The translations under genes and the position numbers were made by a program. Below, one piece after another: positions 17,811-28,520 of a stretch of 49,004 nt of DNA (position 1 is the stretch's first letter; every line of letters starts with the position of its first letter). The stretch comes from Candidatus Omnitrophota bacterium. GTDB lineage: Bacteria > Omnitrophota > Omnitrophia > Omnitrophales > Aquincolibacteriaceae. Under the pieces are notes generated by a model, which worked only from the letters and a program-made list of their open reading frames with translations, was not told the DNA's origin and ran no database searches. Location of the stretch: contig JAFGHI010000050.1 of assembly GCA_016930235.1 (NCBI GenBank), positions 1-49,004 on the forward strand, in the 5' to 3' direction.

Positions 17811-20800
17811 TTAATTCCCTCCGATACGCGCCAAATCATGAGCATTCTCTTCGAATGCGGCCATAATGGCTTCCTCGCCGCTAAGACCGGCTTTCTTAAC
17901 GCGATCAAACGCCTCCAGCATACGTTTATAATCTTTAGGCATCACTTTGACAAATTTCGCACCCATTTCTTCCCAGCGTTCCAGTACGATTTTTGCATGC
18001 TGGCTGCCCGTATAATTCACATGCTTTTCGATCATCTTGCGGACTTCTGCGATTTCTTCTTCTTTTTCGAGATTCTCCAATAAGACCATTTGTGGATTGC
18101 ATCGGGTCGGGAACGTTCCGTCCAAATCCAGCACATAAGCAATTCCACCCGACATGCCGGCCGCAAAATTTCTACCCGTTGATCCCAGGATCACAACCCG
18201 GCCGCCTGTCATATATTCGCAGCCATGATCCCCCACCGATTCAACAACAGCATGGACACCGCTGTTACGAACACAAAATCTCTCGCCCGCCATTCCGTAA
18301 ACATATGCTTCACCCGAGATCGCGCCGTAAAAAGCAACATTCCCGATGACCATGTTGTCCTCCGGACGAAAATTCGAGGTTTTGGGCGGATAAACAATAA
18401 TACGGCCTCCAGAAAGCCCCTTGCCGATATAGTCGTTGGAATCCCCTTCAAGTTCTAACGTTATTCCCGGTGGTAAAAAAGCCCCGAAACTCTGCCCCGC
18501 TGATCCAGTAAAATGCAAATGAATCGTATCCTCAGGAAGGCCTTCCATGCCATAGCGTTTCGAGATTTCACTCCCTAAAATGGTTCCGACCACACGGTTG
18601 GTATTGCGGATCGGGAGTTTGGCCCTGACTTTTTCCTTTTTTGTCAACGCCGGTTCGCATAATTCCAGAAGCGTTTGATTATCCAGGGCGTTCTCCAAAC
18701 CATGATCCTGAGAGATCTGACAGAACCGTCCGACATCCGAAGGAACCTCCGGCTGATAAAGGATCTTGGATAGATCAAGCCCGTTCGCCTTCCAATGATC
18801 CACTGCTTTTTTCATTTCAAGCTTATCGGTCCTTCCAATCATCTCGTTGACGGTACGAAATCCGAGTTGGGCCATCAGTTCGCGGGCTTCACGGGCAACA
18901 AACCGCATAAAGTTAACGACATAAGCGGGATCTCCCGTAAATTTTTTCCGGAGCTCCGGATCTTGAGTCGCCACGCCGACTGGGCACGTATTCAAATGGC
19001 AAACACGCATCATCACACACCCGAGGGTTACCAAGGGAACTGTTGAAAAACCGTATTCTTCGGCACCCAGCAGCGCTGCGATCACCACATCCCGTCCCGT
19101 TTTCATCTGCCCGTCGGCTTCGACCACGATCCGACTCCTGAGATTATTGAGGACAAGCGTTTGATGCGTCTCGGCCAACCCGAGTTCCCACGGCGCTCCT
19201 GCGTGTTTGATACTCGAAAGCGGTGACGCACCCGTCCCGCCGTCATGCCCGCTGATCAAAACCACATCCGCATGGGCCTTGGAAACCCCTGCGGCAATGG
19301 TCCCGACACCGACTTCCGCAACCAGCTTCACATTGATGCGGGCTTTCTGGTTTGCATTTTTTAAATCATGAATGAGTTCCGCAAGGTCTTCGATGGAATA
19401 AATATCATGATGCGGCGGAGGTGAAATCAGCCCGACTCCAGGAGTTGAAAAACGGACTTTGGCAATCCACGGATAGACCTTGGCCCCTGGAAGCTGTCCG
19501 CCTTCACCGGGCTTCGCACCCTGCGCCATCTTGATCTGAATCTCCTTGGCATTCACCAGATAAAAACTGTTCACGCCAAAACGCCCCGAAGCCACCTGTT
19601 TGATGGCGCTCGACCGGGAATCTCCGTTGGGATCAAACTGATAACGGACCGGATCTTCTCCTCCTTCTCCGGTATTACTTTTTCCGCCTAAGCGGTTCAT
19701 TGCAATGGCTAAAGATTCATGCGCTTCCTTTGAGATCGAACCATAGGACATAGCTCCCGTTTTAAAACGTTTTACGATTTCATCAACAGATTCCACTTCC
19801 TCGATAGGAACAGGTTTTCGGGCAAACTTGAATTCAAGAAGTCCTCTTAAAGTGCACAAGTTCGTCGATTGTTCATTAATCGCGCGGGCATATTCCTGAT
19901 ACAGCCCGTAATCATTGGTCCGGCTGGCCAGTTGAACATGATGAATGGTCTCGGGATTGAGTAAGTGATATTCCCCGTCTTTTCGCCATTGATATTGCCC
20001 GCCGGAATCCAGACTTTCATCTTTGATTTCCTGTTCCTCGCGCTTTGGAAAGGCCCGGCGATGCCGCCGTTTGACTTCTTCGGCAATCACATCGAGACCG
20101 ATTCCTTCCACCCGTGTCGGTGTCCACGTAAAATATTTCTCAATCAGCGATTGTTTGAGCCCGATGGCTTCAAAGATTTGGGCACCGCAATAACTTTGAA
20201 TCGTCGAAATCCCCATCTTGGACATGGTTTTGACAACACCTTTGGTCACTGCTTTCGCATAATTTTTGATAGCGGTCTTATGATCAATCCCATTTAACAA
20301 TCCTTGATGAATAAGATCATCCAAAGTTTCGAAAGCCAGGTACGGATTGATGGCCCCCGCTCCATACCCAATCAACAAAGCAAAATGTTGAACCTCGCGT
20401 GGCTCTCCGGATTCCAAAATGAGTCCGGTTTTGGTCCGCGTTCCTTCCCGAATGAGATGATGATGCAAACCCGAAACGGCAAGCAACGCCGGAATGGCAG
20501 CGTGGTCACGATCTATCCCCCTATCAGAAAGAACAAGGATATTAATACCTTCTTGAATCGCCCGACTCGCATCGGCAAAAAGATTTTTCAACGCTTTTTC
20601 CAAAGCTTTCTCGCCGCCATCCGCCTTAAAAAGGATCGGGAGGGTCCTTGATTTAAAATCCGGATGTTGAATATGGCGAAGCTTTTCAAATTCTTCGTTG
20701 GTTAAAATCGGACTGACTAACCGTACTTGCCGGCAGCTTTTGGGCTCGGGTTGGAGCAGATTTCCTTCAGGACCGATCGTTGTTTGAGTCGATGTAATGA

Positions 20801-22418
20801 TTTCTTCGCGTATACAATCAATCGGAGGATTCGTGACTTGGGCAAAAAGCTGTTTGAAATAATTATAAAGGGGCTGGAAACGATTGGATAAAACCGCAAG
20901 CGGGGCATCGTTGCCCATGGAACCGACCGGCTCGACTCCAAATTGTCCCATCGGGGCCATCAGGATTTTAAGGTCCTCATAGGTATAGCCGAAGGCCTGC
21001 TGCCTTAAAAGGATTGTACTGTGATCCGGCTCATGAACATGCTTGGCTCCCGGCAAATCCTGAAGTGAAAGCTGATTTTCCTTGAGCCAAATGGCGTAAG
21101 GCCGTTCGACAGAGATTTCTTTCTTCAGTTCCTCGTCAGCAATAATACTCCCTTCTTCGGTATCAATCAGGAACATACGGCCGGGCTGAAGCCTGCCCTT
21201 TTCCAAAACGCGCTCCGGCAAAACGTCCAGAACGCCCACCTCCGAAGCCATAATCACAAGGTCATCTTTCGTCACATAATAGCGTGACGGGCGAAGGCCG
21301 TTTCTGTCGAGCACCGCCCCGACCTTGACCCCATCGGTAAAGGCAATCGAGGCCGGACCATCCCACGGCTCCATCAAGCAGCTGTGATATTCATAAAAAG
21401 CCTTTTTCTCTTCGCTCATGCTTTCGTGATTGGACCAGGGTTCGGGGATCATCATCATAATCGCATGCGGAAGACTTCGTCCCCCTAAGACGAGAAATTC
21501 GAGAGTATTGTCAAACATCGCCGAATCGCTCCCGTCATCGGGAATAATCGGCAGAAGTTTTTTGATATCGTCCCCGAAAACGTCGGATGCGCAAAGGGCC
21601 TGTCGGGCATGCATCCAGTTGACATTGCCGCGAAGGGTATTGATTTCCCCGTTATGGACAAGATACCGGTATGGATGGGCACGTTCCCAACTCGGAAAAG
21701 TATTGGTGCTGAAACGGGAATGCACAAGTGCCAGGGCGCTTTCCATGGCAGGATTCAAAAGATCCGGATAGAAGGTCTCTACCTGCTCGGACATCAACAT
21801 GCCTTTATAAACAATCGTCTTATAAGAAAGACTGGCAACGTAAAAATACTCTGCGCCCGGGATCCCCGAATAGCGGATCGCATTCTCCATACGGCGGCGG
21901 ATCACATAGAGTTTCCGTTCGAACGCCATGTCATCCAGCAATTTGGAATTCCGACCGATGAAAATCTGGCGAAGCACCGGCTCTTTTAACTTTGCGCTGG
22001 GACCTAACGCAGCATTATCCGTAATGACGGGACGCCAACCCAAAAACTTCTGCCCCTCTTCGGCAATAATCTGCTCAACAATCTTCTTGAATTGCTTCCT
22101 CTTTTGGACATCCGGAGGCATAAAAAGCATGCCGACGCCGTATTCTTTATAGGAAGGAATCTGGAAACCCAGGCCGGCACATTCGGATTTCAGAAATTGG
22201 TGAGGAACCTGCATCAAAATACCCGCACCGTCGCCTGTATTCGGCTCACAACCGCAAGCCCCGCGGTGGCGGAGATTGACGAGGACCGTCAGGGCATCCT
22301 TGACGATGCGATGGGATTTTCGCCCCTTGATATCGACCACAAACCCAACGCCGCAGGATTCATGATCAAACCGGGGGTCATACAGTCCTTCTGGTTTTCT
22401 CATCCTTCCAACACTCAT
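17811..22418 (-). CDS. gltB: Glutamate synthase large (alpha) subunit
   Basis: A 1535-aa protein of normal length. HESCGVGFV near residue 20 contains the N-terminal nucleophile Cys-22, exposed after removal of a short propeptide. The class II glutaminase domain covers about residues 22-430. The central linker follows, then the FMN-binding synthase domain with [24 protein letters not shown] and the 3Fe-4S region [16 protein letters not shown]. The C-terminal GXGXG beta-helix holds GLSGGRI and [17 protein letters not shown] lies 13 nt before ATG. The upstream leader contains alternative hairpins (separate entry). Confidence 0.97.
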   Translation of the reverse strand: MSVGRMRKPEGLYDPRFDHESCGVGFVVDIKGRKSHRIVKDALTVLVNLRHRGACGCEPNTGDGAGILMQVPHQFLKSECAGLGFQIPSYKEYGVGMLFMPPDVQKRKQFKKIVEQIIAEEGQKFLGWRPVITDNAALGPSAKLKEPVLRQIFIGRNSKLLDDMAFERKLYVIRRRMENAIRYSGIPGAEYFYVASLSYKTIVYKGMLMSEQVETFYPDLLNPAMESALALVHSRFSTNTFPSWERAHPYRYLVHNGEINTLRGNVNWMHARQALCASDVFGDDIKKLLPIIPDDGSDSAMFDNTLEFLVLGGRSLPHAIMMMIPEPWSNHESMSEEKKAFYEYHSCLMEPWDGPASIAFTDGVKVGAVLDRNGLRPSRYYVTKDDLVIMASEVGVLDVLPERVLEKGRLQPGRMFLIDTEEGSIIADEELKKEISVERPYAIWLKENQLSLQDLPGAKHVHEPDHSTILLRQQAFGYTYEDLKILMAPMGQFGVEPVGSMGNDAPLAVLSNRFQPLYNYFKQLFAQVTNPPIDCIREEIITSTQTTIGPEGNLLQPEPKSCRQVRLVSPILTNEEFEKLRHIQHPDFKSRTLPILFKADGGEKALEKALKNLFADASRAIQEGINILVLSDRGIDRDHAAIPALLAVSGLHHHLIREGTRTKTGLILESGEPREVQHFALLIGYGAGAINPYLAFETLDDLIHQGLLNGIDHKTAIKNYAKAVTKGVVKTMSKMGISTIQSYCGAQIFEAIGLKQSLIEKYFTWTPTRVEGIGLDVIAEEVKRRHRRAFPKREEQEIKDESLDSGGQYQWRKDGEYHLLNPETIHHVQLASRTNDYGLYQEYARAINEQSTNLCTLRGLLEFKFARKPVPIEEVESVDEIVKRFKTGAMSYGSISKEAHESLAIAMNRLGGKSNTGEGGEDPVRYQFDPNGDSRSSAIKQVASGRFGVNSFYLVNAKEIQIKMAQGAKPGEGGQLPGAKVYPWIAKVRFSTPGVGLISPPPHHDIYSIEDLAELIHDLKNANQKARINVKLVAEVGVGTIAAGVSKAHADVVLISGHDGGTGASPLSSIKHAGAPWELGLAETHQTLVLNNLRSRIVVEADGQMKTGRDVVIAALLGAEEYGFSTVPLVTLGCVMMRVCHLNTCPVGVATQDPELRKKFTGDPAYVVNFMRFVAREARELMAQLGFRTVNEMIGRTDKLEMKKAVDHWKANGLDLSKILYQPEVPSDVGRFCQISQDHGLENALDNQTLLELCEPALTKKEKVRAKLPIRNTNRVVGTILGSEISKRYGMEGLPEDTIHLHFTGSAGQSFGAFLPPGITLELEGDSNDYIGKGLSGGRIIVYPPKTSNFRPEDNMVIGNVAFYGAISGEAYVYGMAGERFCVRNSGVHAVVESVGDHGCEYMTGGRVVILGSTGRNFAAGMSGGIAYVLDLDGTFPTRCNPQMVLLENLEKEEEIAEVRKMIEKHVNYTGSQHAKIVLERWEEMGAKFVKVMPKDYKRMLEAFDRVKKAGLSGEEAIMAAFEENAHDLARIGGN

Positions 22419-22492
22419 GAAAGAAAATAATCTCCTTTTCCTTAATGAATTGAATACCCTTGGGGATTCCTTCTAACGGGGGATAGCAAGAA

Positions 22493-22554
22493 GGCGTTAC
22501 TCATTTTACCTGAGTCGGGTTGATATTACCACAACTTGGTAAGTAAGTAACGCC
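22493..22554 (-). promoter_or_regulatory. Imperfect long hairpin with an alternative inner stem, gltB leader
   Basis: Arms 22493-22510 (GGCGTTACTCATTTTACC) and 22538-22554 pair with nine consecutive matches at the base plus TTACC near the loop. The same right arm can instead pair through GGTAA (22538-22542) with TTACC (22526-22530), forming a small competing hairpin. The structure lies 75-136 nt upstream of the gltB start on the coding strand. No T-run follows, so a classical attenuator is not shown. A nearby perfect ACGTTC/GAACGT inverted repeat sits at about 22562-22581. Confidence 0.35.
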
Positions 22555-22608
22555 TCCCCTTACGTTCGCTCCCGTGAACGTTAATTTCTGTCGAATCGAC
22601 CGAAACGC

Positions 22609-24222
22609 TTACCGGACCAAAGCCTCTTTGGCCCCCATCAAAATTTCCATGGCTTCCTCACGATAGGAATCCATGAGATACGGGATGCCGGTGACCTTTG
22701 CGCATTCTTCCGTCAATGACATCAATTCTTTCCTTGTCATCGCAGGAAGGCTGAAGCATCGGGCCCCTGCCATCAGCTGCTGCAAGCCGACCTTCAATTT
22801 AGCGCAATAGCTGTAAATACCGACGGCTCCCAGCGGGATATTCTTGATCTCGGAACTCCCGACAAGGTCCTTGACCTCTTCGTAGCAGACGAAGATTTCT
22901 TCCGGCGTCGAACCATATTCGCTCACGGTTCTCGGCAGGCTCTTTTCTTCAATCCACGTCGCGATATTCTTACCCACCATTCCCGGAATCATGAGAGCGC
23001 GTCCCATGCAAATCGCCTTGGTGTACGGGGCTCCAAGAGCCAAGGCCTTGAAGATGCCGTCCTCGGAACTGAATCCGCCGGCAAAGGCCATGTCGGCCAC
23101 CTTCTCACCGCGATCATCGAGCATCTTTGCAAATTCATAGGCTGCGGCATGAAGATAAAGGGAGGGCATTCCCCACTCTTCCATCATTCTCCACGGGCTC
23201 ATTCCGGTTCCGCCCGGTGCGCCGTCAATCGTCAGAAGATCGATCTTCGCGCGTGACGACCACTTAATGGCCATCGCCAGCTCACGTAGTCCGTAAGCAC
23301 CTGTCTTCAAGGTAATGCGCTTGAAACCAAGTTTCCGCAAACGCTGACATTCCTTATAGAATTCTTCTTCTTCAATAAAACCTAAACGGCTGTGACGTTC
23401 GAACTCCTTAATGGCCCCGTCTTTAAAAGCTGCTTGATTGACGGGGTCCGAAGGATCCGGTGTCACAATATAACCGCGCTTCTGAAGTTCCAATGCGCGC
23501 TCGAGAGAACCCACCTTGATTTCTCCACCGATACATTTCGCGCCTTGTCCCCATTTCAGCTCGATCGTCTCGATACCGTGCTTGTTGATGATGTACTCGG
23601 CAACACCCAGCCGCGTATCTTCGACATTCATCTGAATGAGAATTTCGCCTTTTCCCCCGTGATAACGGCGGTAGGCTTCAATTCTCCGGTCCATATCCGG
23701 GGACTTGGTCACTTTCCCGTTCTTATCCCGGACCAATTCCGGATCAATGCCACAAACGTTCTCACCGCAAACCAGGGTGATCCCCGAAATGGCTGTTCCA
23801 ACGGCAAAATGCTCCCAGTTCCTGCGTGCAATTTCTGTGGAACCTAATGCACCCGTAAAAACCGGCAGCGACATCTTCACCTTCTTGTCCCAGCCGTATT
23901 CGGTTTCCGTATTCACATTGGGAAAACGGGCCGTATCGGGATTACCTTCCACGCCTTTGGGCAGACCCTTGGCTCCTAACGCATAACCGTGAATATTAAG
24001 ATGAGAATAATCCACGGGATAATCCTTGTCTCCGCCCGCGGTAATGGTTCCAAAAGGACCCGGGTAGAGAAGTTCACGGCCACGATAAGTTGCGTGAAAC
24101 ACTTCACAATTGCCCTTACATCCGTCCACACATCTGGTGCAAATACCGCTTGAAGGAGCTACATCACGGGAACGATTCGACGTTCTCGTCGCTTCATTTG
24201 CGTTCGGTCTTTGTAAATTCAT
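22609..24222 (-). CDS. FMN-binding glutamate synthase-family protein
   Basis: The frame opens at 24288, but ATG 24222 has GGAGG 8-10 nt upstream, giving 537 aa. The N-terminus carries CTRCVDGCKGNC, a compact Cys cluster probably binding a 4Fe-4S centre. The rest is the FMN barrel of GltB: EIKVGSLERALELQ, TLKTGAYGLRELAMAIKWSS, LTIDGAPGGTGMSP and ADMAFAGGFSSEDGIFKALALGA. There is no amidotransferase and no beta-helix. Stand-alone proteins of this archaeal-type family are often of unknown reaction. It lies 190 bp upstream of gltB, in the same direction, and 147 bp downstream of etfA, so an electron-transfer link is possible. Confidence 0.85.
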   Translation of the reverse strand: MNLQRPNANEATRTSNRSRDVAPSSGICTRCVDGCKGNCEVFHATYRGRELLYPGPFGTITAGGDKDYPVDYSHLNIHGYALGAKGLPKGVEGNPDTARFPNVNTETEYGWDKKVKMSLPVFTGALGSTEIARRNWEHFAVGTAISGITLVCGENVCGIDPELVRDKNGKVTKSPDMDRRIEAYRRYHGGKGEILIQMNVEDTRLGVAEYIINKHGIETIELKWGQGAKCIGGEIKVGSLERALELQKRGYIVTPDPSDPVNQAAFKDGAIKEFERHSRLGFIEEEEFYKECQRLRKLGFKRITLKTGAYGLRELAMAIKWSSRAKIDLLTIDGAPGGTGMSPWRMMEEWGMPSLYLHAAAYEFAKMLDDRGEKVADMAFAGGFSSEDGIFKALALGAPYTKAICMGRALMIPGMVGKNIATWIEEKSLPRTVSEYGSTPEEIFVCYEEVKDLVGSSEIKNIPLGAVGIYSYCAKLKVGLQQLMAGARCFSLPAMTRKELMSLTEECAKVTGIPYLMDSYREEAMEILMGAKEALVR

Positions 24223-24368
24223 CTTTTTCCGCCTCCGTTTGACAAAAAAATTTTTTGGCAAGGCGTCTCCCACATCCAACCCTGCCACTTGGCTCCCTAA
24301 AGACTAAAGCTCAAAAACACTTTTATTTCCAAAAACACCCCCGCAAAAAAAACGTTATCCCGACAAGT

Positions 24369-25415
24369 TCAAACTAAAGATTTATTTGCCTGGAGTTTGT
24401 TTATCTTCGCCATCACTTCGAAGGCATCGGCAACATAAAGCACATCGGCCTTGCCCTGGGCCCAACCGCAATTCGGATCGAGATTGATGGCACGCCGGTC
24501 GTTGATGAATCGCCAACCGACAACATGGGGTTCCTCACCGTGGCAACAGGTCGAAAGACCTTTTGCGTGGCGGGGGGTCGATCCTGTTTGGCCCACTTGA
24601 TTCAGGTGGGTCATGAAGGAAAGGACTTCCTGTCCTTCGCTCGATTGATCCACCAGAGATTTACTGCTTCCTAATGAAGCCTGGTTCTTCGTGATAAAAT
24701 TGAGGATGAGTTCTCCCGCTTCCTTAATATGCACTTGCCCGTCGGATTGCTTTTTGGTCCAGCCCGCTCCCGCGACTAGAAGAATCTCCGCATCCGGACG
24801 GATGGTCTCCGCGCCGCCTGAAGCCGCGGATTCATAGCCCGTTACTTTTGTGCGCTGAATATCCTGCGGCAGGCTGACTTTGACTTCTTCAACGGCAACC
24901 TCTTTTGCCGTTCCTTGTAAGGCTTCGAAAACACCCGAATCGACGACAAGAAACCAAGGCCGGGTCCGGCGGCTTAAAGTGGCCATCATCCTCTGACGGT
25001 AATACCATCTTTGAATCGTAAGTTGTTCGCCCTTCACGTCCATCCCGCTGACGTGCGTGTCGATCCTTCCTTCCAATCGCTGGCAAACGCCCGGCAGCAC
25101 ACGGGAAAACCGTGAGGTCGTCGGCGCCATGACAAAGGTTGCCGCTGCTTGACGCGCAATCGCCTCAAGCGCAACAACATCACTGCTGTAACGGGAGGTC
25201 TCAAATTCATTCCCTGAAACGGTCAGGAATTTTTCCGCGGCAAGAGAACCGAATTGTTTTACCGCAGCCTTCGCATTTTTTCCGATCACAGCGACGATAA
25301 GATCCGAACCTGAAATTTTTTTGGCTAAATCCGAAGCAGCGCTTGCCGCTTCCAAAGCAACCTTCGGAAGAGTTCCGTCAGGTTGTGTATGGGCAAGAAA
25401 TAAAATTTTTTCCAT
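24369..25415 (-). CDS. etfA: Electron transfer flavoprotein alpha subunit, divergent
   Basis: Start ATG 25415 (GAGG 5 nt before); ATG 25430 is an alternative. The N-terminal domain runs from MEKILFLAHTQPDG to about residue 190. The C-terminal FAD domain is recognisable by HLNQVGQTGSTPR and NDRRAINLDPN, which match QVGQTGKTV and N-x-D of EtfA. However, the usual S-R-x-x-V-D and LYIA-GISGAIQH segments are replaced by SKSLVDQSSEG and a Cys-containing LSTCCHGEEPHVVGW. FAD binding is therefore altered. It follows etfB by 24 bp and would pass electrons from dehydrogenases to the ETF:quinone oxidoreductase-like protein upstream. Confidence 0.8.
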   Translation of the reverse strand: MEKILFLAHTQPDGTLPKVALEAASAASDLAKKISGSDLIVAVIGKNAKAAVKQFGSLAAEKFLTVSGNEFETSRYSSDVVALEAIARQAAATFVMAPTTSRFSRVLPGVCQRLEGRIDTHVSGMDVKGEQLTIQRWYYRQRMMATLSRRTRPWFLVVDSGVFEALQGTAKEVAVEEVKVSLPQDIQRTKVTGYESAASGGAETIRPDAEILLVAGAGWTKKQSDGQVHIKEAGELILNFITKNQASLGSSKSLVDQSSEGQEVLSFMTHLNQVGQTGSTPRHAKGLSTCCHGEEPHVVGWRFINDRRAINLDPNCGWAQGKADVLYVADAFEVMAKINKLQANKSLV

Positions 25416-25439
25416 CGGTTCCTCTTTCATGATTCGTGG

Positions 25440-26249
25440 TTAACCTTTCAGCCAATTCAAAATGTCTTTTGCAATCTCCTCGGCCGGAATATCTTTGACA
25501 ATCCTGGTCTGTCTTTGCTGCTTGGGCACTTCCACGCCGGCATATTGAATCGTGCTGGCGGCAAGTCCGGCCGGTTGTGCCTTTTGGATCGCAGGCATCA
25601 TATTCCTCATATTGGCCATCCCGATCTGGGGATTGTTCGGCGGTTCCGGTAAGTTTCCGGTTGCCCAGGCCAGGACAGCCGGCGGACCGGCACAAACCGA
25701 CATCTGATATTTTCCGCCTTCGACGCGTTCGGCGATCTTAAGCGATCCGTCTGTTTCGGCCTTTAATTCATCCACGCCGAGAAACTGGTCGTGGATGCCG
25801 AGACGTTCACCGATCATCTGCATGATCACACTGGCATCCCGAGAGGCAGAGGCACACCCGCCGAAAAGGAGTAACCGGGAACGGTCAAGGCCCTGGATCT
25901 TCTCAATGGCTCCGGCAAGTGCTTTTGCAATTTCATAGGAATCCGTAAATCCGCTCGCAGACCCGTCAACCACCACTAATTCGAAGGGTGCTTTTTGGGC
26001 AATGGTCATCATGAGTTGCTGTAATTTCGCTTTGGGGCCCAAGCTCACCAGCCATACCTTGCTCCCTTGGTTACTCTTTGCTAAGTGGGCGGCTTCATAA
26101 AGGGCGTGTCCGGCCCAGGGATCTAAAACGGAAGGAAGCATCGCTTCATTTTTAAGTGCTGGTCCGGCAGGACTTTGGACAGGTTCCAGGGTTTGTAACG
26201 GGTCGGGGACGAGCGTCCCGCAGACGACAATATGATATCCGGTTGTCAT
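25440..26249 (-). CDS. etfB: Electron transfer flavoprotein beta subunit, divergent
   Basis: A 269-aa protein with the EtfB layout: IVVCGTLVPDP at the start, LDPWAGHALYEAAHLAK, WLVSLGPKAKLQQLM, then LLLFGGCASASRDASVIMQM, equivalent to the G-x-x-x-x-D-x-x-x-x AMP-binding turn. Asp is present but the flanking residues differ from the consensus, as in its partner. The C-terminal helix ends AEEIAKDILNWLKG. GAGG lies 5 nt before the ATG. Gene order (ACAD, ETF-QO, EtfB, EtfA) suggests one electron chain. Confidence 0.78.
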   Translation of the reverse strand: MTTGYHIVVCGTLVPDPLQTLEPVQSPAGPALKNEAMLPSVLDPWAGHALYEAAHLAKSNQGSKVWLVSLGPKAKLQQLMMTIAQKAPFELVVVDGSASGFTDSYEIAKALAGAIEKIQGLDRSRLLLFGGCASASRDASVIMQMIGERLGIHDQFLGVDELKAETDGSLKIAERVEGGKYQMSVCAGPPAVLAWATGNLPEPPNNPQIGMANMRNMMPAIQKAQPAGLAASTIQYAGVEVPKQQRQTRIVKDIPAEEIAKDILNWLKG

Positions 26250-26583
26250 TCACACCTCATTCGATTCACTGATCTTGACTGGTGGTTAGTACGAGCAATA
26301 GCTACATCCAAGGAGGAGGTATCTTACTCGCGAGGATTAAAATAAATTGATTCTGCTATCGTATTAAAGAACAGACCCGCTTTGGGCCGTCGGAGATTAT
26401 ACTGAAAAAGCCTTCACATTTCCTCAACTTTTTATGGCCCGCAAGCCCTGCCTCCGGCAGGCCCACCGCTAGCGCCCACCGCGGCGGTGGGATTTTTTAA
26501 CATTCCTAACGTTTGTTATACAGGAAAAGGCCACCGCCGCGGTGGGCGCTAGCGGTGGGCTGAGCGGAGCGAAAACGAGGCGG
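26250..26583. other. Spacer between etfB and the ETF-QO-like gene
   Basis: No gene. The 334 bp contain a small hairpin CCTGCC-TCC-GGCAGG (26447-26461) and a long inverted repeat (26461-26560, separate entry). About 210 bp next to etfB (26250-26446) are featureless to my reading. A promoter for etfBA could lie there, but none is convincing. Confidence 0.6.
26461..26560. repeat. 30-bp perfect inverted repeat with a dispersed 36-nt element
   Basis: Arms 26461-26490 and 26531-26560 are exact reverse complements (30 of 30), starting GCCCACCGCTAGCGCCCACC. They enclose a 40-nt loop with a T6 run. The left arm plus loop also contains CCCACC-GCGGC-GGTGGG followed by ATTTTTTAACATTCCTAAC (26475-26510). 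A second copy of this 36-nt sequence lies in reverse at 31410-31445, with 31 of 36 positions equal. It is a dispersed element, and its T-run makes it terminator-like for plus-strand transcripts. Confidence 0.8.
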
Positions 26584-28437
26584 TTAGTTTTCGGCGGAGT
26601 GGAGTCCCCCGGCACCGGCTTGAAAAGCGATATTGCTGCGCTCCGGATCCCCTTTACGGGCCTGCGCACAGGTCCACATACACGCGCCGCAGTGGACACA
26701 TTTCTCACGGTCAAACTGCGGAACCTTCCCGTCTTCTCCCGGCAAGATCGCTTGCCCGGAACAAAGTTCGATACAAACCTTGGTTCCGCACCTTTCGCAG
26801 ATATCATGATCCAGGAAAACCACGTGATCGGCATAACCGGCAGGCGCCTGGACCTTCCCGCCCAGGATCAAGGCATCCTGATGCGAAACGAGAAGCTTCC
26901 CGTCATAAGCAATCTTCGGCCAGCCGACACGTTCCATCAGCCGGTCAAACATGGAAGTCCCCATCCGGACACTTTCGACACGGACCTGTTCGAGTTCCTC
27001 GGGAGAAATCTTGTCGCGGTAATAACTTTCTAAGGAAGGTATCCTTTCATAAGGACGCTTGATCTCACAACCGAAATTCAGTAAGCCGTTCGTCATGCCC
27101 GTCAACCCCATCCCCAAAAGCCCCGGGACAAAACCCTTCTGAAAACCGTCGCGGGATTTCTCAGCAATGCGTCCCTCCTTTTCAATCCAACTCTCACGGC
27201 GCCTTTTGACATAAGTCGCTTCCAGATTTTCTTTCGTAAAAGACTTCCCTTCTTTGTGAAGTTGGATCACAGCTTCCGCAAGCTGAGTCCCCGTCGCCCA
27301 CGCTTCATCGACACCCGAACCGGTGAGCACATTCGTACTTCCGGAACTCTCACCGATCCGCGCATAACCATTCCCCACGAGAAAAGGTTCGCCGCGCTTA
27401 CCGGATTCCTGAAGCGATTTCGCACCCCACGACCGGAGCGTCCCGCCTTCCAAATGCTGCCAAATCTGGGGATGCATCATCCAATATTGAAGATACCGGT
27501 AACTCGTGCGCGACGGACTGTCAAACCAGGACGGGACAAAGATCCCGCAGGAAGCAATTTTGTCAGGATAAACATAAAGGAAACCGAAAATCTCCGGTTC
27601 GGGATAACCGAAAGTATGAAGTACTGTTCCCGGTTCCAGTTTGCAGTTTTCGGGTAACTGGATCACCATCTTCATCCCGACCGCCCAATCCCGCTGATGA
27701 TGTCCTTCGGGCAGACCCAATTTTTCATCGAGCTTGATCCCGATCGAACCAACAGGCCCGTCGCCCACCACCGTCAGCGCCGCACGGATGTCCATTCCCG
27801 GCATAAATCCCGCATCCGGATTGCCTTTCCGGTCCGTTCCCTGATCGACAAGCCGGACACCTTTTACCTGATCCTTTTCGAACAAGGGTTCCCTGACCGG
27901 CATCCCCGGCCAAATCTGGACCGTTCCGGAAGCCATCAGGTTCGAACCCGCCCACTGGCAGAACTGTCCCATCGATAAAACCATCCCGGGATCTTTCTGC
28001 ATAAAAGGAGGAATCAAAGGAAGCTTGATCGCGTGTTGCTTATAGAAGGGATTGATTTTCTTCGTCAGCTGAAGGATTTTATCCGCAAACTTCAATAAAC
28101 CCGACCGGCGGCTGGCCCCGATGGGATCCATTAGATAGTAAACCTCTTCATGTTTGACTTCATGGGCCATCGGGATCTGCGATAGATCAAGATTCGGAAA
28201 ACTTTTCCGGATACTTCGCCCGCGCGTGACCACACCGGAGACCCCGAATCCAATATCATCCGCACGTTCGTAACAAAGCACCTGAAGCGGCATGCCGGGC
28301 ATGACTTTGCTTTCAAGCGGCGGCTGACCATTTTCACCGTTAAGAGCTTTCGAAAGTGTTGTCAAAAATCCCGCCGTTGCAGGACCGAACCCCACACAAA
28401 CAATATCGACATCCATTTGTTGACGATCAGCAGACAT
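26584..28437 (-). CDS. ETF:quinone oxidoreductase-like flavoprotein with two Fe-S motifs
   Basis: A 617-aa FAD protein. DIVCVGFGPATAGFL is a Rossmann dinucleotide motif (residues 10-24), followed by an ETF-QO-like FAD and quinone-site body (GQFCQWAGSNLMASG, TVVGDGPVGSIGIKL, RIGESSGSTNVLTGSGVDEA). The C-terminus has two ferredoxin-type cysteine groups, CERCGTKVCIELC and CVHCGACMWTC. Canonical ETF-QO has one 4Fe-4S cluster, so this looks like a two-cluster variant. The likely role is passing electrons from EtfAB to a quinone or a ferredoxin. It is 83 bp from the acyl-CoA dehydrogenase-like gene. Confidence 0.82.
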   Translation of the reverse strand: MSADRQQMDVDIVCVGFGPATAGFLTTLSKALNGENGQPPLESKVMPGMPLQVLCYERADDIGFGVSGVVTRGRSIRKSFPNLDLSQIPMAHEVKHEEVYYLMDPIGASRRSGLLKFADKILQLTKKINPFYKQHAIKLPLIPPFMQKDPGMVLSMGQFCQWAGSNLMASGTVQIWPGMPVREPLFEKDQVKGVRLVDQGTDRKGNPDAGFMPGMDIRAALTVVGDGPVGSIGIKLDEKLGLPEGHHQRDWAVGMKMVIQLPENCKLEPGTVLHTFGYPEPEIFGFLYVYPDKIASCGIFVPSWFDSPSRTSYRYLQYWMMHPQIWQHLEGGTLRSWGAKSLQESGKRGEPFLVGNGYARIGESSGSTNVLTGSGVDEAWATGTQLAEAVIQLHKEGKSFTKENLEATYVKRRRESWIEKEGRIAEKSRDGFQKGFVPGLLGMGLTGMTNGLLNFGCEIKRPYERIPSLESYYRDKISPEELEQVRVESVRMGTSMFDRLMERVGWPKIAYDGKLLVSHQDALILGGKVQAPAGYADHVVFLDHDICERCGTKVCIELCSGQAILPGEDGKVPQFDREKCVHCGACMWTCAQARKGDPERSNIAFQAGAGGLHSAEN

Positions 28438-28448
28438 TTTGACTCCAA

Positions 28449-28519
28449 ATTTTGGATTTTAGATTTCGGAATGCGGATTGATCGAAAAATCCAAAATCCG
28501 CAATCTAAAATCTAAAATT
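28449..28519. repeat. AT-rich inverted repeat between ETF-QO and ACAD genes
   Basis: The segment pairs ATTTTAGATT at the left with AATCTAAAAT at the right, with GCGGATT/AATCCGC inside, fully occupying the 83-bp spacer. It belongs to the 'aaaatccaaaatccgaa' class of intergenic inverted repeats. A related AT-rich repeat is found at about 30850-30975, and a similar type occurs inside the giant reading frame at 41209-41293. Confidence 0.65.
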
Positions 28520-28520
28520 G

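Noticed and set aside
22419..22608. Known riboswitch or T-box before gltB
   Set aside because: No T-box bulge, no recognisable aptamer core; only hairpins are seen, so nothing specific was called.
26542..27033. Plus-strand 163-codon frame opposite the ETF-QO-like gene
   Set aside because: It is antisense to a clear Fe-S flavoprotein gene with strong motif support; GC-rich codons leave the reverse frame open.
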